Assembly: GCA_024684375.1 (NCBI GenBank)
Contig: JAIKWZ010000042.1
Span: forward strand, 1-64,000
Source of the DNA: Clostridiales bacterium
Lineage (GTDB): Bacteria > Bacillota > Clostridia > Christensenellales > Aristaeellaceae
Length of the DNA: 64,000 nt
Direction: 5' to 3'
Shown: one piece after another, positions 32,185 to 39,844 of the stretch
Layout of the letters: each line of letters begins with the position of its first letter
How positions within the stretch are numbered: the stretch's first letter is position 1
Notes under the pieces: model-generated
What the model saw: only the letters and a program-made list of their open reading frames with translations
What the model was told of the DNA's origin: nothing
The model's database searches: none
Program-made: the position numbers and the translations under genes

Positions 32185-33504
32185 TTACTTAAGGAATAGC
32201 TCTATCACCGGCACTGTCACGTTAGGTTTGATGGCCGGCAGGTTTATGACCAACAGATCCTCAGATTTGGCCGCGCCTTCAGAGAAATGATCGACTTTGC
32301 CCTCCGTGAACAGCAATTCGCTGCCGTCATGCAGGAACTGAGCATAGTCAACTTTCCCCGCAAGTCCTTTAAGCTGCAGATGAGCAAAAGGATACGCGAA
32401 CAAATGCACGTAAAGCCGCTTGCCATCCACGCTCTGAGTCAGGCGACAGTCGGCAGGGGCTTTGAATTCCGGCTCTGCCATCGTGCAGTTGTAAATACTT
32501 CTGGAATTGTACTTCATCCACTCCTCGTATACCTTCAGGGCTTCTACTGCCCGCTTATCCATATACCCTCTTGAAGTCGGGCCCACGTTCATAAGCAGAT
32601 TCCCGCCGATCGAAACGGTATTGATCAGCATCCTGATGAGCATTTCAGGGCTCTTCCATGTCATCTCGTCCCTGTAGTAGCCCCATGAGCCGCTGAATGT
32701 CTGGCATGCTTCCCATGTGACAAGTTCACCTGTCTCTTTATGGCGAAGCCATTCAAGCGGCTGATACTGTTCAGGCGTCCACAGATCCTGTTCGAGCTGC
32801 GTGCGATTGTCGATCATTATTCCGGGCTGGAGTTTTCGCGCCAGAGCAATAAGCTTCTCAGCTTCCCACTCATCTTTTCCCTTCCCCTTCATCCAACCGT
32901 TGGCGTAAGGTCCGTCCTTGGGCGTATCGTAAGAGAAATCGAACCAAAGCAAGTCGATTTTACCGTAGTTGGTCAGCAGCTCAGTGATCTGATCTCTCAT
33001 GTACTGGGCATACACTTTCATATCACGGCCGTCATTAAGCTCTTTAGCGTTTTCGTCGTCGCGGCGCGGATGCAAATGGTCGATCGGGAAAGACGGATGA
33101 TGCCAGTCTATCAGCGAATAATAAAAGCCAATTCGCAGCCCTTCCGCGCGGAATGCATCAACATATTCTTTTACCAGATCACGGCCCGCGGGAGTGTTTG
33201 TGGCTTTGTAATCCGTATACTTGCTGTCAAACAAGCAGAATCCCTCATGATGTTTGGTAGTGAGTACGGCATATTTCATTCCGGCAGCTTTGGCGCGGGC
33301 TGCCCACTCCTTCGCATCGTACATATCGGGATCGAAGTATTTAAAGTATTTGTCGTATTTCTCTTCTGTTATACGCTCACGGGTCTTTACCCACTCGTGA
33401 CGGGCAGGCATGGCGTACAACCCCCAGTGTATAAACATTCCAAATCGCGACGCGGTAAACCATGATGTGTCTCCCGGCGTTTTCCTTGTAACATAACTGG
33501 ACAT
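32185..33504 (-). CDS. Alpha-L-fucosidase, glycoside hydrolase family 29
   Basis: 439 aa, no signal peptide, so it probably acts on imported oligosaccharides in the cytoplasm. Family motifs: RFGMFIHWG near 20-28, HHEGF, and the nucleophile region LLWFDFSYD with D189. The C-terminal 80 residues form a small beta domain. The start at 33504 has GGAGG 6 bases upstream; an upstream in-frame reading would start inside the promoter. It releases terminal fucose from glycans, typical of gut or plant-fibre bacteria. No fucose catabolic genes are adjacent. Confidence 0.93.
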   Translation of the reverse strand: MSSYVTRKTPGDTSWFTASRFGMFIHWGLYAMPARHEWVKTRERITEEKYDKYFKYFDPDMYDAKEWAARAKAAGMKYAVLTTKHHEGFCLFDSKYTDYKATNTPAGRDLVKEYVDAFRAEGLRIGFYYSLIDWHHPSFPIDHLHPRRDDENAKELNDGRDMKVYAQYMRDQITELLTNYGKIDLLWFDFSYDTPKDGPYANGWMKGKGKDEWEAEKLIALARKLQPGIMIDNRTQLEQDLWTPEQYQPLEWLRHKETGELVTWEACQTFSGSWGYYRDEMTWKSPEMLIRMLINTVSIGGNLLMNVGPTSRGYMDKRAVEALKVYEEWMKYNSRSIYNCTMAEPEFKAPADCRLTQSVDGKRLYVHLFAYPFAHLQLKGLAGKVDYAQFLHDGSELLFTEGKVDHFSEGAAKSEDLLVINLPAIKPNVTVPVIELFLK

Positions 33505-33526
33505 AGTATACCTCCGTTTTTCTTTT

Positions 33527-33555
33527 ATTATATCTTTATCTTGATAAAACATCAA
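33527..33555 (-). promoter_or_regulatory. Fucosidase promoter
   Basis: Minus strand TTGATG (33555-33550), 17-base spacer, TATAAT (33532-33527). Its -35 box directly abuts the -35 box of the rightward branching-enzyme promoter. Confidence 0.75.
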
Positions 33556-33584
33556 TTGTTTTTTTCTTTCTCATACAGTATAAT
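33556..33584 (+). promoter_or_regulatory. Branching-enzyme promoter
   Basis: TTGTTT (33556-33561), 17-base spacer, TATAAT (33579-33584). Back-to-back with the fucosidase promoter, so the two RNA polymerases would compete for the same face of DNA. Confidence 0.75.
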
Positions 33585-33614
33585 ACACACATAAACAAAA
33601 AGGGGCTGATGAAA

Positions 33615-35627
33615 ATGAAAACCCGCTCTGAGCTTAAAATGATACGTCTGGACGAGGCATTAAAGCCTTTCGAAGCCGATATCAACATGCGCATGGAAAG
33701 GCTGGCACAGGTTGAAAAATCGATTCTCGGCAAGTACTCAGATCTTTCTGATTTTGCCAACGGTTATATGTATTTCGGTTTCCATCAAACAGACGATGGC
33801 TGGGTGTACAGGGAGTGGGCGCCTGCCGCGACGCAAATGCACCTTATAGGTGACTTCAATTTCTGGAATCGGGACGCCAACCCCATGCGCAAGATCGATC
33901 CCTCCGGCGTATGGGAGATATTTCTTCCCGGCAAAGACTTGCTTAAACACGGTCAGCGCGTCAAAGTCGCAGTAACAAACGGCAGCCGCACTTTCGACCG
34001 CATCCCCCTTTACATAACCCGGGTAGTGCAGGATCCCGTCGATAATTCTTTCTCAGGTCAGATCTGGCATCCGGATACGCCTTTTGAATGGACAGACGGC
34101 GGGTATAAAAGACGCAAGGTAGCCCCCCTCACCATCTATGAAGCCCATATTGGAATGGCAACAGAAAATGAACGTATCGGCACATACGATGAGTTTACCG
34201 ACAATATACTTCCGCGCATAAAAAAAGACGGCTACAACACAGTACAGCTGATGGCCATAATGCAACATCCATACTACGCTTCCTTCGGTTATCAGGTGAC
34301 CAACTTTTTTGCAGCCTCCAGCTGGTACGGGGAACCCGAGGGGCTTAAAAGACTTATTAACCGTGCGCATGAATTGGGCATGTACGTCCTGCTTGATATA
34401 GTACATTCCCACGCCAGCGCCAACGCGCTTGAAGGCATCAATCTGTTCGACGGTACACAGGAGCAATTTTTCCACTCCGGTGACAGGGGGCATCATCAGG
34501 CTTGGGGCACGTGCGTGTTCAATTACGGCAAGCATGAAGTGCTTCACTTTTTGCTTTCCAACATCAAGTTCTGGCAGGAGGAATATCACTTTGACGGCTT
34601 CCGCTTTGACGGAGTGACCAGCATGCTTTATCTGGATCACGGTCTTGGCGAAAGCTTTGACAACTACAAAAAATACTTTAGCCTCAATACCGATATAGAC
34701 GCGATCGTCTACCTGCAGCTTGCTACTGAACTCATACACACGGTCAATCCCAAAGCGGTGGCTATAGCTGAGGACATGAGCGGCATGCCCGGCATGTGCC
34801 TTCCCATCCGTTACGGCGGGATCGGTTTTGATTACAGGCTGGGAATGGGTCTGCCGGACTACTGGATCAAAACCGTAAAACACGACAGTTGGAATATGTT
34901 TGAGATGTGGCATGAGCTGACCACTCGTCGTCCGATGGAGAAAGTCATCGGCTACAGCGAAAGCCATGACCAGGCACTGGTTGGGGATAAAACGCTTATC
35001 TTTTGGCTTGCAGACGCTGAAATGTACACAAACATGAGCGACGAGATCCACTCTTTACGCATTGACCGCGCGATCAGCATGATAAAGCTAATCCGCTTTA
35101 TTACTCTAACGCTGGGCTCAGACGGTTATCTAAACTTTATGGGCAACGAATTCGGGCACCCCGAATGGATCGATTTCCCAAGGGAAGGCAATGGTTATTC
35201 ATACAAGTACGCGAGGCGGCAGTGGTCATTAAGCGATAACGGCCTGCTGAAATATCATAAGCTTCTCAAATTCGACAACGACTCCCTTGCTTTTGTCCGC
35301 AAGTACAAAGTGCTCAGCAAGCATGAGAGCCGAAATCTCTGGATAGATCAACCTCAGCGGCTGATGGCTTACGAAAAAGGTGGCCTTGTGTATCTGTACA
35401 GTTTCAACGACTTCAACACAGAACGCATTCCCTTTTTTGTCCCTGTCGGGCAGAAAGACGACGAATACCAAATGATTTTTACCAGTTCCCGTCCCGAATA
35501 CGCGGAATACCCGCATTATCTTGATAACGAAACTGTAAAAGTGGAAACAAAACAAAACGGCGCCTGGGGCTTTACGTTCTCCATTGCGCCGATGAGCGTG
35601 TGCGTATTCGCTAAGGTTCAACCGTAG
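33615..35627 (+). CDS. 1,4-alpha-glucan (glycogen) branching enzyme, eukaryotic-type GH13
   Basis: 670 aa. Makes alpha-1,6 branches in glycogen. N-terminal CBM48 domain (about 45-140), GH13 barrel (about 170-560), C-terminal beta domain. Catalytic nucleophile in FRFDGVTSML, acid/base in AIAEDMSG, third acid in YSESHDQALVGD. Segments such as LMAIMQHPYYASFGYQVTNF and VHSHASAN match the GBE1 type of eukaryotes and some bacteria rather than classical bacterial GlgB. Start: ATG 33615 has GGGG at 9 bases; the ATG at 33609 would leave only 3. No other glycogen genes are adjacent. The stop overlaps the convergent gene by 10 bases. Confidence 0.93.
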   Translation: MKTRSELKMIRLDEALKPFEADINMRMERLAQVEKSILGKYSDLSDFANGYMYFGFHQTDDGWVYREWAPAATQMHLIGDFNFWNRDANPMRKIDPSGVWEIFLPGKDLLKHGQRVKVAVTNGSRTFDRIPLYITRVVQDPVDNSFSGQIWHPDTPFEWTDGGYKRRKVAPLTIYEAHIGMATENERIGTYDEFTDNILPRIKKDGYNTVQLMAIMQHPYYASFGYQVTNFFAASSWYGEPEGLKRLINRAHELGMYVLLDIVHSHASANALEGINLFDGTQEQFFHSGDRGHHQAWGTCVFNYGKHEVLHFLLSNIKFWQEEYHFDGFRFDGVTSMLYLDHGLGESFDNYKKYFSLNTDIDAIVYLQLATELIHTVNPKAVAIAEDMSGMPGMCLPIRYGGIGFDYRLGMGLPDYWIKTVKHDSWNMFEMWHELTTRRPMEKVIGYSESHDQALVGDKTLIFWLADAEMYTNMSDEIHSLRIDRAISMIKLIRFITLTLGSDGYLNFMGNEFGHPEWIDFPREGNGYSYKYARRQWSLSDNGLLKYHKLLKFDNDSLAFVRKYKVLSKHESRNLWIDQPQRLMAYEKGGLVYLYSFNDFNTERIPFFVPVGQKDDEYQMIFTSSRPEYAEYPHYLDNETVKVETKQNGAWGFTFSIAPMSVCVFAKVQP

Positions 35628-36352
35628 ATCTCAAGCCATTCCTCTGTGAATGATCCGTCTGGATTGTGCAAGATCAGCGGCGGAAGCACGTTTAATTCCT
35701 TTCCCCCCTGCTTTACCCCCTCCAGCAGCACTATGCTGGCGGGGTGCTTTAAAGTGTCGTGTACGAACCGCACGCGCTTAGGCTCTATGGAATTATCCCT
35801 CATCGTCTCTATCGCATCGTTATAACGCCAGGCCGGAAAGACCACCGAAAGCCTTCCCCTGCTTTTCAAAATGCGTCTTGAGGCGCGGCAGACATCCGCG
35901 ATGTCCATGGTTTGCTCAGTACGGCTGGAGCATTTATTCACACATTTAGGCTTCTTGCCGGTCGACTCAGGATAATAAGGGGGATTTGAGACCACGTGAT
36001 CGAAACAAGCGGCATTAAAATATGCGCTGCTTTGTCTGATATCACCCTGGATGACTTCGATACGGTCTTCCAGGTGGTTTAACTTGACGGACCTGGCGGC
36101 CATGTCGCACATATCTTCAAAAATATCAACAGCCTTTACATGACAGCGAGGGTTGAGCTGAGCGATGAGCAGCGCTATGATCCCTGAGCCGCATCCGAGA
36201 TCCGCTACTAGTGAGCCAGTTTTGATCTGCGCAAAATGGCTGAGCAGGACAGCGTCAGTCCCAAAACGGAACCCGCTGTTTTTTTGGATTATCGAAAGTC
36301 CGTTCTGCAGATCATGCAGCTGCTCATCATCGTTAAGTATCATTTCAGTCAA
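35618..36352 (-). CDS. TrmN6-like tRNA1(Val) A37 N6-methyltransferase
   Basis: 244 aa class I SAM methyltransferase. SAM motif ADLGCGSGIIALL, acidic loop VDIFED, and the NPPY motif (VSNPPYYPE) used by N6-adenine methyltransferases. Opening GFRFGTDAVLLSHF is typical of the YfiC/TrmN6 family, which methylates A37 of tRNA-Val. Reading opens with TTG 36352 inside the end of the preceding gene; ATG 36343 is an equal candidate, with no strong ribosome site for either. Last gene of a leftward group. Confidence 0.85.
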   Translation of the reverse strand: MTEMILNDDEQLHDLQNGLSIIQKNSGFRFGTDAVLLSHFAQIKTGSLVADLGCGSGIIALLIAQLNPRCHVKAVDIFEDMCDMAARSVKLNHLEDRIEVIQGDIRQSSAYFNAACFDHVVSNPPYYPESTGKKPKCVNKCSSRTEQTMDIADVCRASRRILKSRGRLSVVFPAWRYNDAIETMRDNSIEPKRVRFVHDTLKHPASIVLLEGVKQGGKELNVLPPLILHNPDGSFTEEWLEIYG

Positions 36353-37982
36353 CCAGATAGACCGTTCCTAAAAAGGTATACCTTTCAACGAGCTCGTTTA
36401 TCGGCAAAGCTATTACGCTGCCCTCGGAAGGCGAAGAGTAAACTACCGTAGTATCATTCTTGGCGATTCCGCTGTATACAGTCTCATCTGATTGGAAAAA
36501 CACAATAGAAAACTGTTTGATCTCTGAGGTTTCCTGGGAAAATGACTCTTTCGAAAAGGCAAATTCGTACTGAAGCGCGCATGTGGGAGGTATCTCTATG
36601 CCCGCAGTCTGCATGCAAAAATAAGTTAGCCCTCCGGCTCCAAAACTGTCAGGGCCTGTCATGCCGGCGGAATATGGCTTATCGATCACTTCCGAAAGCA
36701 GTATTTCCAAAGCCTGGCGTCTTGCTTCGCGGGCTTCTGCCGTCACGATCCCTTCGAGCACTTTGCTGGCTGCAGTGTATGGCATGCAGTCGCCTTCGTA
36801 AAGCCTCGTCCGTGTGGCCGCGTCTGTTCTTCCGCTGGGAGACAGTCCTTCGGCCTTCTGAAACTCTATAAGGATCCCATCGGTTTTTTCGTCCAATAAA
36901 TCAGTAATGTCTAATGGATAGCCCAAACGTTTGAGCTGTGTTGTCATAAGCCTCACAGCAAAACCGCTGTCCCACGGTCCGACTTCCTTGTCCATGCTGA
37001 TTTGCTTAAACTGCGTATAATCAGTCAATCTGCTGTTTTTTTGCAGTGCCTTACGCGTTTCAGAATCATATGAGCCCGTCGGCGTCAGACCATTAGCTTC
37101 CTGGAACAGCTTCAGTGCATACAGAGTCCTTTCATCGAAATCCTCGTCGACTTCGCCGGAAAAATAGCCCAGGGAATACAAGGCGTTTTCCAGGTCAAAG
37201 ACTTCGTATCCCTCGTAGCCGATCTCAATGACCTTTTCCGCCGAATTTGCTTCTGCCGTATCCTTTGAAACAACAAGCGAATTGTGAGCAAGCACAGTGT
37301 ATTCGATCTGCCATACGCCATTCGGTTCGAAATCATTTGCCCTTTGAAAGGTCTTAACGGCTTCGAAAGTGGCTTCCCCGTACACTCCGGTGCAATTGCC
37401 CGAATAGTACCCAAGCGACATGAGAATATCCTGGATCTGTTTAACCAAGTGACCGTTGTCCCCAAGCGAGAACTCGAAGTGTTTCTGACTGGCGGCATAT
37501 TCAACGGCAAAGCTGCTGTATAACCTCCGTACGGTAGCACCGAAGGCGTCCCCGTTTATGTCAAGTCCGTTTGCCATCTGAAATCGGGCTACAGCTGCAG
37601 CAGTGGCCAGATCATATTGCTCGTTGAGCTCAGCGTCATAATAACCCAGAGCATTCAGACGTTTTTTAAGCCTGTAAACATCGCTTCCGGCATCGGAAAA
37701 ATAAAGGTCAGTAGTTTCGCCTGAAGCGCTTTGTTTCAAGTAATCGTCAAGCGAGATCGCCTCGTCAGAAAACAAAGCTGCGAGCGTGACCTCGTCCAGT
37801 GTCCCGGTTAAATCAAGTCCGTTCGCTTTCTGAAAATTGACTACCGCCAACTCAGACGGAGCGTCGACAGCGTCAGGCAGATACCTTAAACCGCTCAGCC
37901 GCTCAGATGCAGACAAAAAGCCTCCTTCTGCAGCCGCGCACAGCAGCAGGGAGGCAAGTACTAAGAATATAAGCCGCCGCAT
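36345..37982 (-). CDS. Exported multi-repeat peptidoglycan-binding protein with inactive NlpC/P60-like domain
   Basis: 545 aa with signal peptide (about 1-18). It carries at least five peptidoglycan-binding repeats of about 70 residues, each ending like F-Q-x-A-N-G-L-x-x-x-G and then a T-x-x-x-L helix (examples near 50, 133, 213, 292 and 371). The C-terminal 110 residues look like an NlpC/P60 peptidase fold: GMTGPDSFGAGGL lies where the catalytic Asp-Cys-Ser-Gly-Leu should be, so the Cys slot is A449, and the His slot in HVGI-like VYSGI is Y503. Probably a cell-wall-binding protein without peptidase activity. Its stop and the TrmN6 start overlap. Confidence 0.82.
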   Translation of the reverse strand: MRRLIFLVLASLLLCAAAEGGFLSASERLSGLRYLPDAVDAPSELAVVNFQKANGLDLTGTLDEVTLAALFSDEAISLDDYLKQSASGETTDLYFSDAGSDVYRLKKRLNALGYYDAELNEQYDLATAAAVARFQMANGLDINGDAFGATVRRLYSSFAVEYAASQKHFEFSLGDNGHLVKQIQDILMSLGYYSGNCTGVYGEATFEAVKTFQRANDFEPNGVWQIEYTVLAHNSLVVSKDTAEANSAEKVIEIGYEGYEVFDLENALYSLGYFSGEVDEDFDERTLYALKLFQEANGLTPTGSYDSETRKALQKNSRLTDYTQFKQISMDKEVGPWDSGFAVRLMTTQLKRLGYPLDITDLLDEKTDGILIEFQKAEGLSPSGRTDAATRTRLYEGDCMPYTAASKVLEGIVTAEAREARRQALEILLSEVIDKPYSAGMTGPDSFGAGGLTYFCMQTAGIEIPPTCALQYEFAFSKESFSQETSEIKQFSIVFFQSDETVYSGIAKNDTTVVYSSPSEGSVIALPINELVERYTFLGTVYLVD

Positions 37983-38879
37983 TTATTTGATTATGTCGGA
38001 ATACAGTTCGTTGCTGTATTCTCCCTTAGCGTAAAGGCGCCTGAAGCTCTCTACAACCACAGGCTTGTCTTCTCTGTAAGTCACGCCAAACCATTTGTCG
38101 TCCGTTGGAAGCACGTCTACCTTTTCTCCGCGTTTAATAAGACCGTCAACGATAGTCGGGAGCAGATATTCGTCTTTGAGCGGATTGCTCATGTTTTTCA
38201 GGAACACAGCAAAGCCTGTCTCTATCTCATCGATAAACGAAGCAGGAAAACACCAGAAATTCATGCTGGCAAGCGAGTCGATATCGATCAGTTTGCCGTT
38301 GGCAAGCGCTTTCTCCCCGGCTTTGACTATATCCTTTGTTTCATCGATCCCTATCAAAGCACCGCTTTCATCTCTGCGGCATATACCGCGCGTAACGCCT
38401 CCATTGTCAGACAGTGTGTTTCCCAGTATGTAGCCCACCATTGCGTATGTGCCCTTTTCAAGCTGGCGGGATGCGATGGCAAAACCGTGTTTACCGTAAT
38501 AGTCGTCGGCGTTGATCACCGCAAAAGGCTCGCGTATTATCCCTTTGCATGCAAGAACCGCCTGTCCTGTACCCCAGGGTTTTGTTCTTCCTTCCGGTAC
38601 ATCGCAGGGTATATTCTCGATCTCCTGAAAGGCATATTCAGTCTCTACGTCAAGCTTTTCACACAGACGGCGGATCCTGCCCCCGATCATCTCTTCAAAA
38701 TCGGCATAGATCGCTTTTCGGATGATAAAAACGATTTTGTTGAACCCCGCCTTTATCGCGTCATGAATCGAGTAATCGATTATTATTTCCCCGCAGGGTC
38801 CAACAGGCTCCAGCTGCTTTATGCCTCCGCCAAACCTTGAACCTATGCCAGCAGCAAGTATAGCCAACGTCTTTTTCAT
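37983..38879 (-). CDS. NTP-transferase-type sugar nucleotidyltransferase
   Basis: 298 aa, GT-A nucleotidyltransferase fold that activates a sugar phosphate with an NTP. Opening LAAGIGSRFGGGIKQLEPVGP is the nucleotide-binding loop with the catalytic Arg and Lys; VINADDYYGK supplies the metal-binding aspartates. It resembles the stand-alone clostridial nucleotidyltransferases related to GalU/RmlA, but the sugar is unknown. Start at ATG 38879 with GGAGG 11 bases upstream, a long spacing. Ends one base before the peptidoglycan-binding gene. Confidence 0.82.
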   Translation of the reverse strand: MKKTLAILAAGIGSRFGGGIKQLEPVGPCGEIIIDYSIHDAIKAGFNKIVFIIRKAIYADFEEMIGGRIRRLCEKLDVETEYAFQEIENIPCDVPEGRTKPWGTGQAVLACKGIIREPFAVINADDYYGKHGFAIASRQLEKGTYAMVGYILGNTLSDNGGVTRGICRRDESGALIGIDETKDIVKAGEKALANGKLIDIDSLASMNFWCFPASFIDEIETGFAVFLKNMSNPLKDEYLLPTIVDGLIKRGEKVDVLPTDDKWFGVTYREDKPVVVESFRRLYAKGEYSNELYSDIIK

Positions 38880-38941
38880 CTCACAAAATACCTCCGGATA
38901 GAATGGTTTTATTGTAGCATCCTGACGATAAAAAGTCAAAT

Positions 38942-39841
38942 TCAACTCTTTCCGGACTCGCGTTCGGTCCATGCCAGCACAAACAGGCTCACAAGTACTA
39001 TCGCAGAGCCAATTATACCCTTTGCCGACATAGCTTCACCCAGTATCAGCCATCCGCCCACAGCCGCAGCCACGGGGTTCAGATTCAGAAAAACTGCGTG
39101 CCCGATGCTCGTAAGTTTGGATATCGAGTAATTATTGAGTATATAACCAACACATGAACACAGAAAGCCAAGGAATAACGCTGCCCAAAGCCAAGCATCC
39201 AGAGGGATCGTTCTAAGATCCACTTTTTCGGCCGCACACATCGGTGCAAGAGTAAGCAATGATATAATGCCCTGCCATAGAGTCACCGTCAGCAATGAAT
39301 ACTTTCTGACAAGTCCGTGGCAGATCTCTATGTAAGTCACCCAGCATAAGCAGGCTCCGAGCATGAAAAGCGCTCCCTGAACGCTGTCTTTGCCCGTATC
39401 CGATGCCACTACAAGATACACGCCCGCAAGTGAAGCTGCCATGAAGATATAGCATAATACGGAAGGACGTTTTCTCTTGAACAGGACAGCGTACAGCAGC
39501 GTCAAAACCGGTATCGTAGCAATAAATAACGCAGCAGTCGAGGCGCTGAGCCGTTTTACTCCCTCAAGCTCAAAAAAGAAATATACCGTCACCCCGGTCA
39601 GAGCGCTTATAATTTCAGGCAGTATATCTTTCCTTTCAAGTTTCAGTTTCTCATTTTTTAGCAGCGCGACAGGAAGCAATACAAGCGTACACACAGCGAA
39701 CCTGACTGTCACCAGCGTAAAAGGCTCGAAGCCTGAGTTCAGTGCCTTCTTTGAGCCGATAAATGACAGGCCCCACAAAACATTTGTGATCAATGCCGCC
39801 GTGCAGGCAAGCAGAAACCTGGTTTTCCTGCGTTTTCCCAT
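38942..39841 (-). CDS. DMT-superfamily (EamA) transporter
   Basis: 299 aa with ten predicted transmembrane helices in two EamA repeats (about 12-145 and 158-292). Family members move metabolites, amino acids or nucleotide sugars. Begins 3 bases after the GH31 glucosidase stop, so the two are translationally coupled and may handle a common substrate, for instance export or uptake of a sugar or sugar derivative. That link is inferred from spacing. Confidence 0.88.
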   Translation of the reverse strand: MGKRRKTRFLLACTAALITNVLWGLSFIGSKKALNSGFEPFTLVTVRFAVCTLVLLPVALLKNEKLKLERKDILPEIISALTGVTVYFFFELEGVKRLSASTAALFIATIPVLTLLYAVLFKRKRPSVLCYIFMAASLAGVYLVVASDTGKDSVQGALFMLGACLCWVTYIEICHGLVRKYSLLTVTLWQGIISLLTLAPMCAAEKVDLRTIPLDAWLWAALFLGFLCSCVGYILNNYSISKLTSIGHAVFLNLNPVAAAVGGWLILGEAMSAKGIIGSAIVLVSLFVLAWTERESGKS

Positions 39842-39844
39842 ATT

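Noticed and set aside
34053-35051. Long open frame antisense to the branching enzyme.
   Set aside because: No ribosome site, no motifs; the sense strand is a complete GH13 enzyme.
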